Counted from the stretch's first letter, positions 34,969-43,850 are shown. The stretch: DNA of 64,000 nucleotides from Bacillota bacterium (GCA_023455425.1 JAEYCM010000042.1:1-64000); one strand, 5' to 3'. Notes: generated from the letters alone by a model not told the origin. A program made the numbers and translations.

Positions 34969-36516
34969 TCAGGCGCGGTATGTGAAAGAAAGAAAATCCG
35001 CATATGCCGTCTTATTCAACATATCCACACAGCTCATCCCTACAAATGCGCCGGTAAAGCCGCAGGGTGTGGCGTATTCGTCCGAAAGTTTCGAAGCGTC
35101 AATCCTGTATGGAATCTCATAATACAGCTTGCCGTCCGACGAATAGGAAAATGCGCCGTAGCGCCCGTTTATGGAAACTTTCAGAAACACCTCATCGCCA
35201 ATGGGAATTTCACGGTCGCCCAGTGGCATGGAAAACTGGAATTTGTCAAACACCAGGATGCCCAGCGTCTTGCAGCCACGCTCTTCGTCATAAGCCACGC
35301 GCAAAAAGTACTGGTTTTCCTCGTTGTAGCGGTAGATGAGCCCCGCCATCTGCTGAAAATGGTCAAACGGGAAGCGCAGCACGGTTATGGCCTCAAAGCT
35401 GAAATCGCACTGGCGGCGTACCAAAAGATTCTGATCGTGTAAAGACGCGATCGACTCCCCGCCGTACAGGCGCAGCGCCCCGTCCACGAGCGTATACTTT
35501 GCCGGGGTGCGCAGCGACATGAAATCAAGCGCAAAGGCTTTTGAGGCAAAATCATAGTCTGCGGGTTTCGCGGACTCTTTTTCGCCGTAACCTTCAAACG
35601 TCTTAGGAGGAACCAGCGTGCCGTTTTTTAAGTAAGGCCAATCCCGCTTCCAAACAATTTCACTGATCGAGGTCTCGCGCCCGAGCGGGCAGGACATGGT
35701 CCGATCAACCGGCCGCCCGCACAAAAACGCAGTCCACCAACGGCCGTCCGGCCCTTCGCAGATGCTGCCATGCCCCGTCTTCTGCAAATATGCCCCCGGC
35801 GCGTTCTGCGTGCTGCAGAGATAACTGTGCGGGTGCTGCTCGTACGGCCCCCAGATGTTTTTGGAGCGGCAGACGGACTCGGCATGCTCATAGGATGTGC
35901 CTCCCTCGGCGCAAAGAAGGTAATAGTAACCGTTTCTTTTGTAAAGATGCGGCCCTTCCACGAGGCCCTTCGGGGTTCCGCGGAATATTTTGCGCGCGGG
36001 GGAGATTGGCTTTAACGAGACCGGATCAAGCTCGGTCAGCAAAATGCCCGCGAACTTGCCGTCGCCCGCCTTCCGGTAATCCCACTCCATATTCACAAAG
36101 TATTTCCGCCCGTCCTCATCATGAAAGAGAGAAGGGTCAAACCCGGAGCTGTTGATATACACGGGGTCGCTCCACGGGCCGGTCACGGCGGGAGCGGTCG
36201 TAATATAATTGTGCGTGTCTTTAAACGGCTCCCTGGCCCACACCTTGACATCGGTATAAACAAGATAGAAAAGCCCGCCGCAATGGGTCAGGCACGGCGC
36301 CCATACGCCGCCGGACTGCGGGTTGCCACGCATATCCAGAAGCCTTTTTTCGTTGAGCGGGTAAGCGACCGTCTCCCAATTGGCCAAATCTTTGGAGGCG
36401 GAAATCGAAACGCCGGGAAAATATTCAAACGTGGAGTTCGCAACATAAAACGTGCCGTCTACGCAAATCATGCTGGGGTCGGGATGAAACCCGGTGAGCA
36501 CTGGATTTTTAATCAA
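34969..36516 (-). CDS. GH43 beta-xylosidase
   Basis: TTG start six bases after AAGGTG. 515 residues, cytoplasmic. The five-blade propeller (about 1-320) holds the GH43 catalytic set: Asp in FHPDPSMI, Asp in NSSGFDPSLFHDEDG, and Glu in GLVEGPHLYKRNGYYYL. A C-terminal concanavalin-like domain (about 325-512, RRQCDFSFEAITVLRFPFDHFQQMAGLIYRYNEENQYFLRV) closes the active site in the xylosidase/arabinofuranosidase subgroup. It releases xylose from imported xylo-oligosaccharides, feeding xylose isomerase. Follows the permease genes in the operon. Confidence 0.94.
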   Translation of the reverse strand: MIKNPVLTGFHPDPSMICVDGTFYVANSTFEYFPGVSISASKDLANWETVAYPLNEKRLLDMRGNPQSGGVWAPCLTHCGGLFYLVYTDVKVWAREPFKDTHNYITTAPAVTGPWSDPVYINSSGFDPSLFHDEDGRKYFVNMEWDYRKAGDGKFAGILLTELDPVSLKPISPARKIFRGTPKGLVEGPHLYKRNGYYYLLCAEGGTSYEHAESVCRSKNIWGPYEQHPHSYLCSTQNAPGAYLQKTGHGSICEGPDGRWWTAFLCGRPVDRTMSCPLGRETSISEIVWKRDWPYLKNGTLVPPKTFEGYGEKESAKPADYDFASKAFALDFMSLRTPAKYTLVDGALRLYGGESIASLHDQNLLVRRQCDFSFEAITVLRFPFDHFQQMAGLIYRYNEENQYFLRVAYDEERGCKTLGILVFDKFQFSMPLGDREIPIGDEVFLKVSINGRYGAFSYSSDGKLYYEIPYRIDASKLSDEYATPCGFTGAFVGMSCVDMLNKTAYADFLSFTYRA

Positions 36517-36543
36517 TCAAATCACCTTGCCGTTCAAAAATTC

Positions 36544-37383
36544 TTATTCCTTGAGCGCGCCCATTGCCATGCCGTTGACGATATACTTGGAGAAGATCGC
36601 ATACACGATGATAATCGGCACAATGGAGACCGCAAGCCCCAGGTATATACTTCCGTATTCCGTACGGTAGGTATCGCCGCGCAGCGTGGAAATCATCATG
36701 GGCAGCGTGTACAGCTTGGTCTTGGAGATCATGATAAACGGCGTGAACAGGCTGTTCCAGGAGCCGACAAACGAGAAGATACCCAGCGTAAACGCGCCCG
36801 GCGCCGCAAGGGGCATCATGATCCGGTTGAATATGGAGAATTCCCCGCAGCCGTCGATGCGCGCGGCATAGATGAGGTCCTTCACCACGACCGATTCAAG
36901 ATACTGCTTCGCGAAGAATATGGAGGTCGGCGCCGCGATGGAGGGCAAAATCAGCGGGATATAGGAGTTTGTCAGCTTCAAAGCGGACATGTACTGGAAA
37001 TATCCGATGATGGAGGCCTGCAGCGGGATGAGCACCAGAATCAGGATGAAATTATACATCGAGCGTTTGAGCTTAAAGTTGTAGACCTCCAGCCCATAGG
37101 CGGCGAGCATGCTGAAATACACCGTAAGCACCGTGGAGCACACCGCAATAAACAGGCTGTTCCCAAAGCCCTGCAGCAAATTCAGGCCCCGGTTCGCGAG
37201 ATTGTTCCAGTTGATGACGGTATTCTTACCGGGCAGTATGCTCAACCCCTGCTGGATTTCCGGCGTGGAGCGGGTGGCGTTGACAATGAGAATATAGAGC
37301 GGAACAATACAAATAAGCGTGATAACGACAAGCAGGATGTAAATGAGCACGCGCATCAGTTTCGTTTTTGAAGTGTAACTCAT
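36544..37383 (-). CDS. Carbohydrate ABC transporter permease (MalG/UgpE type)
   Basis: 279 residues, six helices. EAA motif ESVVVKDLIYAARIDGCGEFSIFNRIMMPLAAPGAFTLGIFSF (consensus EAAxxDGAxxxxxxxxixlP). Its ATG overlaps the stop of the partner permease gene by four bases (ATGA). Closest in style to the LplC/YtcP-like group of Bacillota oligosaccharide importers. No ATPase gene is present in the operon, so a shared MsmK-type ATPase elsewhere is expected. Confidence 0.93.
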   Translation of the reverse strand: MSYTSKTKLMRVLIYILLVVITLICIVPLYILIVNATRSTPEIQQGLSILPGKNTVINWNNLANRGLNLLQGFGNSLFIAVCSTVLTVYFSMLAAYGLEVYNFKLKRSMYNFILILVLIPLQASIIGYFQYMSALKLTNSYIPLILPSIAAPTSIFFAKQYLESVVVKDLIYAARIDGCGEFSIFNRIMMPLAAPGAFTLGIFSFVGSWNSLFTPFIMISKTKLYTLPMMISTLRGDTYRTEYGSIYLGLAVSIVPIIIVYAIFSKYIVNGMAMGALKE

Positions 37384-38360
37384 TTTGACGTCCCCCCTCT
37401 GCTCCTACGCAGCAGTTTTCGTTCCATAGCCGCGTCCTTATCCCTTAGCGCATAGAATATTCCTAAAGCCACAACGCTCGTAATCACGAATATCATCACG
37501 CCGACAGAGGCGGCGGAACCGATCAGCCCTTTGGGGCTGTTGAGCTTCATGTACATGAGTACGTTCATCGTCATGACCGACCCGTTGGGCGCGCCGCGTC
37601 CACCCGAAATCATGTATGGGATATCCCACATCTGCATACCGCCTACAAGCGACGTCACCAGTGTGTAGATGAGCACGGGCTTCAAAAGCGGCAGCGTGAT
37701 ATGGCGGAACATCTGGTTGCTTGACGCGCCGTCCACCATGGCGGATTCATAGAGCGAAGGCGAAACCGAAGTCATGCCCGCCATCAATATAATGACGGTG
37801 GAACCAAACCACATCCACCATTGAATGAATATGACGATGCCGCGCGTGGCCGTCTCGTTCAGGAAGAAATCAAAGGCTTCGGGGAGGATGCCCCCCCTGA
37901 CCAGTATCTGGTTTACCGGCCCGTAGAAGGAGAAGAAGTTAAAGTAGAGCACCGCGATCGTCGCCGGCATCAGCAAATTCGGCAGATAGAATAGCGCCCG
38001 CCAGAACCCGACGCCGCGTATCCGCAGCCTGAGGTTTGTGAACCAGACGGAAAGCAGCATGGCGACGCCCAGCTGCGGAATGAAGTTCAATAGCCAGATC
38101 AGCCATGTATTGCCGAGGGCTTTTAAGAAAAACGCATCGGCAAACAGCGCCTTGAAATTCTCAAGCCCGATGAATTCTCCGGAACTCTTGACCATGAGCA
38201 TCTTATCGGTCAAGCTCAGATAGAACGTGTTGATGAGCGGGTACAATCCGAATATCAGAAAGCCCACAATGAACGGAATTAAAAAAATGTAGCCGTAATG
38301 GTTCTTTTCTATTCCAAACGTCCGTTTTTTTGGGGAAACCGCTTGATCTGTTCCGGCCAA
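37380..38360 (-). CDS. Carbohydrate ABC transporter permease (MalF/UgpA type)
   Basis: TTG start seven bases after GAGGAGG. 326 residues with six helices. The EAA loop SPSLYESAMVDGASSNQMFRHITLPLLKPVLIYTLV is clear. First of two permeases and coupled to the second by ATGA. N-terminal about 25 residues are charged and cytoplasmic. Confidence 0.93.
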   Translation of the reverse strand: MAGTDQAVSPKKRTFGIEKNHYGYIFLIPFIVGFLIFGLYPLINTFYLSLTDKMLMVKSSGEFIGLENFKALFADAFFLKALGNTWLIWLLNFIPQLGVAMLLSVWFTNLRLRIRGVGFWRALFYLPNLLMPATIAVLYFNFFSFYGPVNQILVRGGILPEAFDFFLNETATRGIVIFIQWWMWFGSTVIILMAGMTSVSPSLYESAMVDGASSNQMFRHITLPLLKPVLIYTLVTSLVGGMQMWDIPYMISGGRGAPNGSVMTMNVLMYMKLNSPKGLIGSAASVGVMIFVITSVVALGIFYALRDKDAAMERKLLRRSRGGTSK

Positions 38361-38418
38361 GACAATACCTCCTCTTTTTCCATATAGGAGACCATTTCAA
38401 ATTAAGTATATCATTGGG

Positions 38419-38455
38419 AAAGCCTGCGGCACAGCGCCGCTATGCCGCAGACTTT
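38419..38455 (-). other. Intercistronic stem-loop between binding-protein and permease genes
   Basis: Leftward strand arms AAAGTCTGCGGCA / TGCCGCAGGCTTT (12 of 13 paired) with an 11-base loop, in the 131-base gap before the permease. Followed by only TTT. Same position and likely role as the 15-bp stem at 17507-17547. Confidence 0.65.
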
Positions 38456-38491
38456 CGTAGGAGGACCGAACCGTGTCTCTAAGCCTTAACG

Positions 38492-39958
38492 TTATTCCAC
38501 AACCAAATCCGGCAATACGTTCTTGACGGCATCCTTAAACGCCTGCATCGCCTCTTCCTTGGTCAGGTTGCCGGCCGCATAGTTGGTAAGCACGTCAACC
38601 AGCGCGCGATCCACCGCGTCGTCGATGCCCTGCATGAGCTTCGCGCTTACAGCGGGCGCGGCTTCCGCAAAGCCTTTGTAGGAGTTCTGGCCGTTGAGGA
38701 ATTTGCTGGTTTCAGAGTTGTCAAACTGCGGGAGGATCTCTTCTACAACCTTCTGACTGGAGACGAAATCGCCCGGAGCCTGGGAAAGCTCATCGCCAAC
38801 TTCGGGATCGATGTTCTTGAGGTATTCGTTCGTGTAGGTTCCCAACGCCCAGTTCTTGAGCGTCTCTTCATTGAGCGCAACAAACTTGACGAATTCCTTT
38901 GCAAGCTCGGGGTTCGCGGCGTCCTTCATGGCGCCGACCCAGGTGCCGCCCCACTGGTAGGGCATGGGACCGGTGATGCAGGCCCAGTCGCCCGAGGTAT
39001 CCTTGCCGCTCGTGACGCCGTCCGCTTCCCTGGGCTTGGCGTTAGGCGCAAGCACGTAAGGGAGACCCCAGGTGGGGAGGAAGTAGCAGAACACCTGCTT
39101 CGGGTTGCCCTGCGCGTCAACCAGCGAGTCGTTCATGCCGGCAAACCAGCCTTCCTGCCACTGCACGGCCTGCGCTTCGTAGCCGTTCTGCCGGAAGGTC
39201 TTTGCGACTTCGAATAGCTCTTCAATGCTCGGGTCAATCACAAACTTGCCGTCCACATCCCAGGGCTGCTGCCTGTTGGGATAATAGATCTTCGCAAAGT
39301 CCATGGGCGAGCAGACCATGTAGGTGTTGCCGGCCGATTTGTCGTGGACGACCTTGGCGGCATCCGTAAACTTGGTCATGTCGGAAAGGATGGTCTGCAT
39401 CTGCGCAGGATCATCGGTGCCGAAGTATTCCTTGGCGAGGCTGCGGCGATAGAACAGCGCGCCCGGCGTAGCCTGATAGGAGAAGGCCTTTGTCACGCCG
39501 TCAAACGTGCCGACGTCGATGGTGGACTGATAGGTCCCAAGTTCCTTCGCGATGGGCAAAAGATCATTCAGGTCCATCAAAAAGTCGCTCTCTACATAGG
39601 ACTTCACGAAAGAAGCTTCCAGCGCGATAGCGTCGGGCACTTCCCCGCTGGTAATAGCGGCCTGGATCTTGGTCTGGAACTCGCCGTTGGTCATGGGAAC
39701 CATGACGTACTCTACTTCAACGCCGGGGTTCTTTTCCTTAAATGCGGTCGCAAACGTTTTGAGTTCGTTGGTGAACGACCAGATGACAAGCTTGCCGGTG
39801 AGGCCTTCCGCCGGGGCTGCGGGAGACTCGGGGGATTCAGGCGCTTGCGCCGCAGGGGATTCGGGCGTGCTGCTTTCCGCGGGGGCCGTCGGCGTGCAGC
39901 CAGCGAGCAGCCCAAAGAGCATAAGGCAGGCCATTGAAACTGCAATGATCTTCTTCAT
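38492..39958 (-). CDS. Extracellular sugar-binding lipoprotein (family 1)
   Basis: 488 residues. Lipoprotein signal ending LLAGC (Cys about residue 21) and a Ser/Pro/Ala-rich linker (to about 50). The mature domain starts LTGKLVIWSFTNELKTFATAFKEKNPGVEVEYVMV, the common beginning of family-1 carbohydrate-binding proteins, and includes TKIQAAITSGEVPDAIALEASF. It delivers an oligosaccharide, probably xylo-oligosaccharide, to the two permeases. First gene of the operon. GGAAGGA precedes the ATG. Confidence 0.93.
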   Translation of the reverse strand: MKKIIAVSMACLMLFGLLAGCTPTAPAESSTPESPAAQAPESPESPAAPAEGLTGKLVIWSFTNELKTFATAFKEKNPGVEVEYVMVPMTNGEFQTKIQAAITSGEVPDAIALEASFVKSYVESDFLMDLNDLLPIAKELGTYQSTIDVGTFDGVTKAFSYQATPGALFYRRSLAKEYFGTDDPAQMQTILSDMTKFTDAAKVVHDKSAGNTYMVCSPMDFAKIYYPNRQQPWDVDGKFVIDPSIEELFEVAKTFRQNGYEAQAVQWQEGWFAGMNDSLVDAQGNPKQVFCYFLPTWGLPYVLAPNAKPREADGVTSGKDTSGDWACITGPMPYQWGGTWVGAMKDAANPELAKEFVKFVALNEETLKNWALGTYTNEYLKNIDPEVGDELSQAPGDFVSSQKVVEEILPQFDNSETSKFLNGQNSYKGFAEAAPAVSAKLMQGIDDAVDRALVDVLTNYAAGNLTKEEAMQAFKDAVKNVLPDLVVE

Positions 39959-40175
39959 GACTGTTCCTTCCTTTTCTGTTTTTTTGATAAGGGATTAGGG
40001 GGATACTGGCCTTGGATTTTGGGAGATGCCAAACAGGATATATTGCGGTTTGGTTCATCGACCAAACTGTTTGTACCGCTTTGTACGAAACTTTGTTTCC
40101 GCCGGCAAAAGAAGCGCGGACGGGTTGAATTTTAGCTCATGTTATACGGAAAAATGATGAATGATGAAATCTTTT

Positions 40176-40189
40176 AGAAATCGATTTCT
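40176..40189. promoter_or_regulatory. LacI-type operator 1 upstream of the xylosidase operon
   Basis: AGAAATCGATTTCT is a perfect 14-base palindrome 218 bases before the binding-protein start. It shares the 12-base core GAAATCGATTTC with operator 2, 160 bases away. Candidate binding site of the LacI protein encoded in this operon. Confidence 0.6.
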
Positions 40190-40580
40190 TTTTATGGACG
40201 TATTATATCACCTCCGCAATCAGAGGCGCAAGTGCTTTTTTGAAATTTCTCCTCTTTCGATTGCTCTCCCTGTATGATTTCCCTATCTTTCTAGGGATTT
40301 TTTACGCCGAACATCGTCTCACAGATACTGTTTTTCGAAATCGATTTCGTATATCGCCACGATATCGCTTGCTATATGACTTTTTTCGCACCATATCGCA
40401 AGCAATATATTGTCATTTGCATCAGAATTCTTTCGTCAGAAACCGATATAAGGAAATGCATTTCATACCGTTTATGGATTTACATTGAATTGCGGCAACG
40501 CAGGTGGTAGAATGTGGTTAGATGTTTCTAACTGTAGTCGTAATACAAAAACAGCCGAATACCGTCACAAGGGGGACTCC
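40190..40580. other. Non-coding stretch upstream of the binding-protein operon and methyltransferase
   Basis: About 390 bases. It holds operator 2 (40336-40349) and A/T-rich sequence. An 82-codon open frame (40240-40488) has no ribosome site and no recognisable motif, so I treat it as non-coding. ATATCGCAAGCAATAT-like short dyads are present near 40397 but not convincing. Confidence 0.5.
40336..40349. promoter_or_regulatory. LacI-type operator 2 upstream of the xylosidase operon
   Basis: CGAAATCGATTTCG is a perfect 14-base palindrome with the same GAAATCGATTTC core as operator 1. Two operators 160 bases apart could allow DNA looping. Confidence 0.55.
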
Positions 40581-41369
40581 ATGAAACAAAGCCCGGATTA
40601 TGCATGCTGGATACCGAAAAAGCTGCTTACCGTTTCAGGCGGCGCCGGAATAGCGCTTGCAGTATTGTTTGCCCTAAGTTTCCTGCTTGCGCACAGCGCC
40701 GCGATTGTTGTCCTGCGCGTTGTGCTGGGCGTATCTACGCTTTTGTGCCTGCTGTTCTTTTCCTACATGTGCATTGCCTATCGCATGCTTTCCTATGAAG
40801 GAGGCGGCGTACAGGGCAAGGTATTGGACAACGTATTGCATTCCCTTCCCTGGGACGGGAGCGGAACGCTGCTCGACATCGGCTGCGGCAGCGGCGCACT
40901 GGCGGTAAAGGCGGCGAAAAAATACCCACGGGCGCAAATTACGGGCGTGGATTACTGGGGAGAAGAATGGGATTATGCCCAGAGCCAATGCGAGAATAAC
41001 GCGCGCATAGAAGGTGTGGGCGGCCGCATCCGTTTTCATAAACAAGACGCAGCAAAGCTGCAGTTCCCGGACGCGGCTTTTGATGCTGCGGTCAGCAATT
41101 TTGTATTCCATGAAGTGAAGAGCCAGCCGGATAAGCTGCTGCTTATCCGAGAGGCGCTGCGCGTGGTGAAGCCCGGCGGCGCGTTCTGTTTTGAGGATGT
41201 TTATTTCTCCAAACACTACTATCCGGATCTGGATGGGTTATTAAAGGCGCTTTCCGGGGATGTAAGCGAACTCCATTTTGTGGACGCCCGCAAAAACAAG
41301 TTCGTACCGTCCCTATTGAAAACGCCGATGATCTTAGGAAACATGGGCTTACTGTACGGCAAAAAGTAA
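40581..41369 (+). CDS. Membrane-anchored class I SAM-dependent methyltransferase
   Basis: Start at 40581 after GGGGG; 262 residues. Two hydrophobic helices at the N-terminus (about 13-75) are followed by a Rossmann methyltransferase domain with motif I LLDIGCGSGALAVKAAKKYP (about 93-112), an acidic residue at the end of strand 2 (ITGVDYWG) and motif IV-like AAFDAAVSNFVFHEV. Reads like a ubiE/arsM-type domain. Substrate unknown. It is followed after 13 bases by an esterase gene. Confidence 0.9.
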   Translation: MKQSPDYACWIPKKLLTVSGGAGIALAVLFALSFLLAHSAAIVVLRVVLGVSTLLCLLFFSYMCIAYRMLSYEGGGVQGKVLDNVLHSLPWDGSGTLLDIGCGSGALAVKAAKKYPRAQITGVDYWGEEWDYAQSQCENNARIEGVGGRIRFHKQDAAKLQFPDAAFDAAVSNFVFHEVKSQPDKLLLIREALRVVKPGGAFCFEDVYFSKHYYPDLDGLLKALSGDVSELHFVDARKNKFVPSLLKTPMILGNMGLLYGKK

Positions 41370-41382
41370 TGCGGAGGTTCGC

Positions 41383-42120
41383 TTGAGCGACAGCAAAAAC
41401 CAGGCCGCGGCGGTATTTCTGCATGGATTTTTAGGAGGACCGCAGCAATTCGACTTCTTATTGCCCGCCGCCAAGAAGCACGGATATGATCCCCTTCCCC
41501 TGCTGCTGCCGGGGCATGGCGGGGAGTACCGGGCATTCTTGGGCAGCGGTAGAACCGCCTGGGAAGCGTATGTAACGGCGGAACTTGGCAAGCTTAGGGG
41601 CCGGTACGAACGCCTGCTGCTGGTGGGACACTCCATGGGCGGACTGTTGAGCATACGCGCGGCGCTTGACGATGCGCGCGGCATTTGCGGTATATTCGCC
41701 ATTGCGCTGCCTTTACACCTCTATGTTTCCCACAAAGGCATGCACACCAATTGGAAGCACGTTACCGGTCTGGGCAAGGCGGACGTTTATACCCAGGCCG
41801 CGCGAAGCTGCTGCAGCGTAGCGGGCATTACCGTATGGAACGCGCCGCTGATGTTGCCGCGCATCATCGACCTTACGGCGCTCAGCGCCAAAGCAAGGCG
41901 CGGGTTAAACGGGCTAAATGTACCCCTGACCATCCTTCACTCCCAACAGGATGAGTGGGTCAGCGCGCGTTCTCTGAAATCGGCGACAAAACGCTGCTCC
42001 ACGGAGCCCGAAATTCTGCTTTTATCCGAATCCGGCCACTTTTTCTATACCGAGGCCGACAAACAAAGGATATCCGACCACTTTGCAGCCTTCGCTTTCG
42101 CCTGTCTGGAGCGGAAATAA
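41383..42120 (+). CDS. Alpha/beta hydrolase (carboxylesterase type)
   Basis: TTG start after GGAGG. 245 residues with the full triad layout: nucleophile in LLVGHSMGGLLS (about residues 83-94), Asp in ILHSQQDEWVS and His in SESGHFFYTE, an arrangement like the Est30/YvaK carboxylesterases. The N-terminal AAAVFLHGFLGGPQQFDFL supplies the oxyanion-hole HGFxG. No signal peptide. Cotranscribed with the methyltransferase. Confidence 0.9.
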   Translation: MSDSKNQAAAVFLHGFLGGPQQFDFLLPAAKKHGYDPLPLLLPGHGGEYRAFLGSGRTAWEAYVTAELGKLRGRYERLLLVGHSMGGLLSIRAALDDARGICGIFAIALPLHLYVSHKGMHTNWKHVTGLGKADVYTQAARSCCSVAGITVWNAPLMLPRIIDLTALSAKARRGLNGLNVPLTILHSQQDEWVSARSLKSATKRCSTEPEILLLSESGHFFYTEADKQRISDHFAAFAFACLERK

Positions 42121-42193
42121 ACACCTTGTACCCTGTTTCGGGCTGCGGGATTGTGTTATGATATTGGAAAATATATGCAACGGGAGGTTCGTT

Positions 42194-42601
42194 ATGGAAC
42201 AAGCCGAAATACCCGCCATCACGCTATACGAGGTGGTATTGGATTGTAAAAACGTCGCTTTGCTTGCCGATTTTTATTCCAGATTGCTCGGATGGGAGAA
42301 TACGTACCGCGCAGAGCGGGATGAATGGGAAAACGAGTGGACAGCGATTGTTTCCCCTGCCGGCGGAGTAAAAATCGCGTTCCAGCAAAACGGTCTGTAC
42401 GTTCCTCCGGTATGGCCGGAAACCCCGAGCGCGCAGCAGCAGATGACCCACCTGGATTTTAAAGTGCACAGCGCGGAACAGATGGAACTTGCCGTAGAAC
42501 ACGCCGTCTCCTGCGGCGCTGTAAAAGCGCCTACGCAGTATTCCGACCAATGGACCGTGCTGTTTGACCCGGAAGGCCACCCCTTCTGTATCGTGGTATA
42601 G
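42194..42601 (+). CDS. VOC-superfamily (glyoxalase-like) protein
   Basis: Start at 42194 after GGGAGG; the frame could extend upstream but only without a ribosome site. 135 residues: paired beta-alpha-beta3 halves, YEVVLDCKNVALLADFYSRLLGWE in the first and MTHLDFKVHSAEQMELAVEHAVSCGA with TVLFDPEGHPFCIVV in the second. The close matches the common VOC ending DPxGHPFC. Such proteins include metal-dependent dioxygenases, lyases and binding proteins; the substrate cannot be told. Confidence 0.9.
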   Translation: MEQAEIPAITLYEVVLDCKNVALLADFYSRLLGWENTYRAERDEWENEWTAIVSPAGGVKIAFQQNGLYVPPVWPETPSAQQQMTHLDFKVHSAEQMELAVEHAVSCGAVKAPTQYSDQWTVLFDPEGHPFCIVV

Positions 42602-42646
42602 CACAATTCTTTTGTGGGGCGCTCTTCCGCCCTGCGGACGCATAGA

Positions 42647-42751
42647 AATATGTCCCATCCGGCGGCATGCGCTCGGATGGGACATATTGCGTGTGCCGGG
42701 CTGCTACGCGAGCCCGGCACGGAAACCCTTGAAAAGTGGCGATTGCCACTT
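42647..42751. repeat. Cluster of three perfect hairpins (different from the A-D element)
   Basis: Hairpin 1: AATATGTCCCATCC (42647-42660) / GGATGGGACATATT (42675-42688), 14 bp. Hairpin 2: GTGCCGGGCT (42693-42702) / AGCCCGGCAC (42711-42720), 10 bp. Hairpin 3: AAGTGGC / GCCACTT (42734-42751), 7 bp with a GATT loop. Lies between the convergent VOC and Ig-like lipoprotein genes. No T-runs. Confidence 0.75.
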
Positions 42752-42761
42752 GTTCGAATAT

Positions 42762-43739
42762 CTAGTCTTCTATGCGGAATTCCCCCGCTACTTTGGCCTG
42801 CGCGCTCTGGCCGTTTCCGATATCGAAGGAAACATCCTTCACTAGGCGGTAGGTCCCTTCCTCCAGTGTGGAGAACAGATTAAGAGACAACGCGACCTCC
42901 TTGGATTCGCCGGGTTCTAGAATATACGCAATGGCGATCCACGCGACGTCCCCGTTAAACGGGACGTCTTTCCACGCGCCATCCTTCTTTTGCTGCAGAT
43001 AGGACGCTTCCCCAAACGTCATGGTATAGTCCGTTCCGTTATAGAGCAGACCTTTTACCTGCGCGCTGCCGGGGGAATACACGCTTTGCTTCATGCTAAG
43101 CTTCAACCCGGATAAATCCGGCGTGCCGCGGTCCTTGATGAGGAACTCCGCCGATACCTGCTGCTTTGTGCCCTTTTCGGTATATACGTCTTTCACCAGA
43201 CGGTAAACGCCCTGCTTGAGCGTGGAAAACAGGTTCAGCGACAGCGCAATGTCCTTTGATTCGCCAGGATTGAGGATATAGGCAATATCGATCCACGCGA
43301 CATCCTCTTTAAACGGGACGGTTTTCCATGTTCCACTGCTCTTTACCTGGAGATAGGACGGCTCACCAAACGTATAGATGGATTTGGTGCCGTTCTTGAG
43401 CAGGGCTTTTATTTCCGTGCTGTCCGTATAATAGGTGTCCTGCTTCATGGTCAGCGTTATGTTACCCGGCTTGGGCGTGGGCGTAGCGGGCTTGGGCGTG
43501 GGCGCTTTCGTGGGCTTGGGAGTCGGCGCCTTGGTCGGCGTCGGCGTCTCGGTGGGCGCGGGCGTCGGCGTTTGTGTCGGCACGGGCGTGGGCGTAGCGG
43601 TCGGTTCAGGCGTGGGGGTCGCCTCAATCGTCGGAACCGGCGTTGCGGGCACAGGCGTCGGCGCGGGCGCAGGCGCCTGGCAAGCCGATAGCAAAAGCAT
43701 GACGGCAAGCGCCGTTGCTAAAAATAAATGCCTTTTCAT
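42762..43739 (-). CDS. Lipoprotein with two tandem Ig-like domains
   Basis: Start at 43739 with GGAGG upstream; 325 residues. Lipobox LLLSAC (Cys about residue 20), then an ~85-residue linker of Thr/Pro/Ala-Pro repeats (PTPVPATPVPTIEATPTPEP and so on). Two copies of a ~95-residue beta-rich domain follow. Both contain W-K-x-V-P-F, DVAWI-IAYIL-PGESK-ALSLNLFSTL, and -G-YRLVKDV, so they are an internal duplication. The pattern resembles bacterial Ig-like domains (Big_14-like). An exported, membrane-tethered surface protein; partner or ligand unknown. Confidence 0.85.
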   Translation of the reverse strand: MKRHLFLATALAVMLLLSACQAPAPAPTPVPATPVPTIEATPTPEPTATPTPVPTQTPTPAPTETPTPTKAPTPKPTKAPTPKPATPTPKPGNITLTMKQDTYYTDSTEIKALLKNGTKSIYTFGEPSYLQVKSSGTWKTVPFKEDVAWIDIAYILNPGESKDIALSLNLFSTLKQGVYRLVKDVYTEKGTKQQVSAEFLIKDRGTPDLSGLKLSMKQSVYSPGSAQVKGLLYNGTDYTMTFGEASYLQQKKDGAWKDVPFNGDVAWIAIAYILEPGESKEVALSLNLFSTLEEGTYRLVKDVSFDIGNGQSAQAKVAGEFRIED

Positions 43740-43850
43740 ATGGGCATCCTCCTTATTGTATTTCTCTGTGAATAAAACGCACAAGCCGCTCTTCCGGTTC
43801 CGTCAAAAACAAAGTAAAGGCATATTGCGCAGGCTCTGTGTTCAGATTGA

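Noticed and set aside
36121..37371. 416-codon open frame opposite GH43 and a permease
   Set aside because: Overlaps two clear genes on the other strand and reads as Arg/His/Gly-rich antisense sequence.
40240..40488. 82-codon open frame in the operator region
   Set aside because: No ribosome site, no domain, covers one of the operator palindromes.
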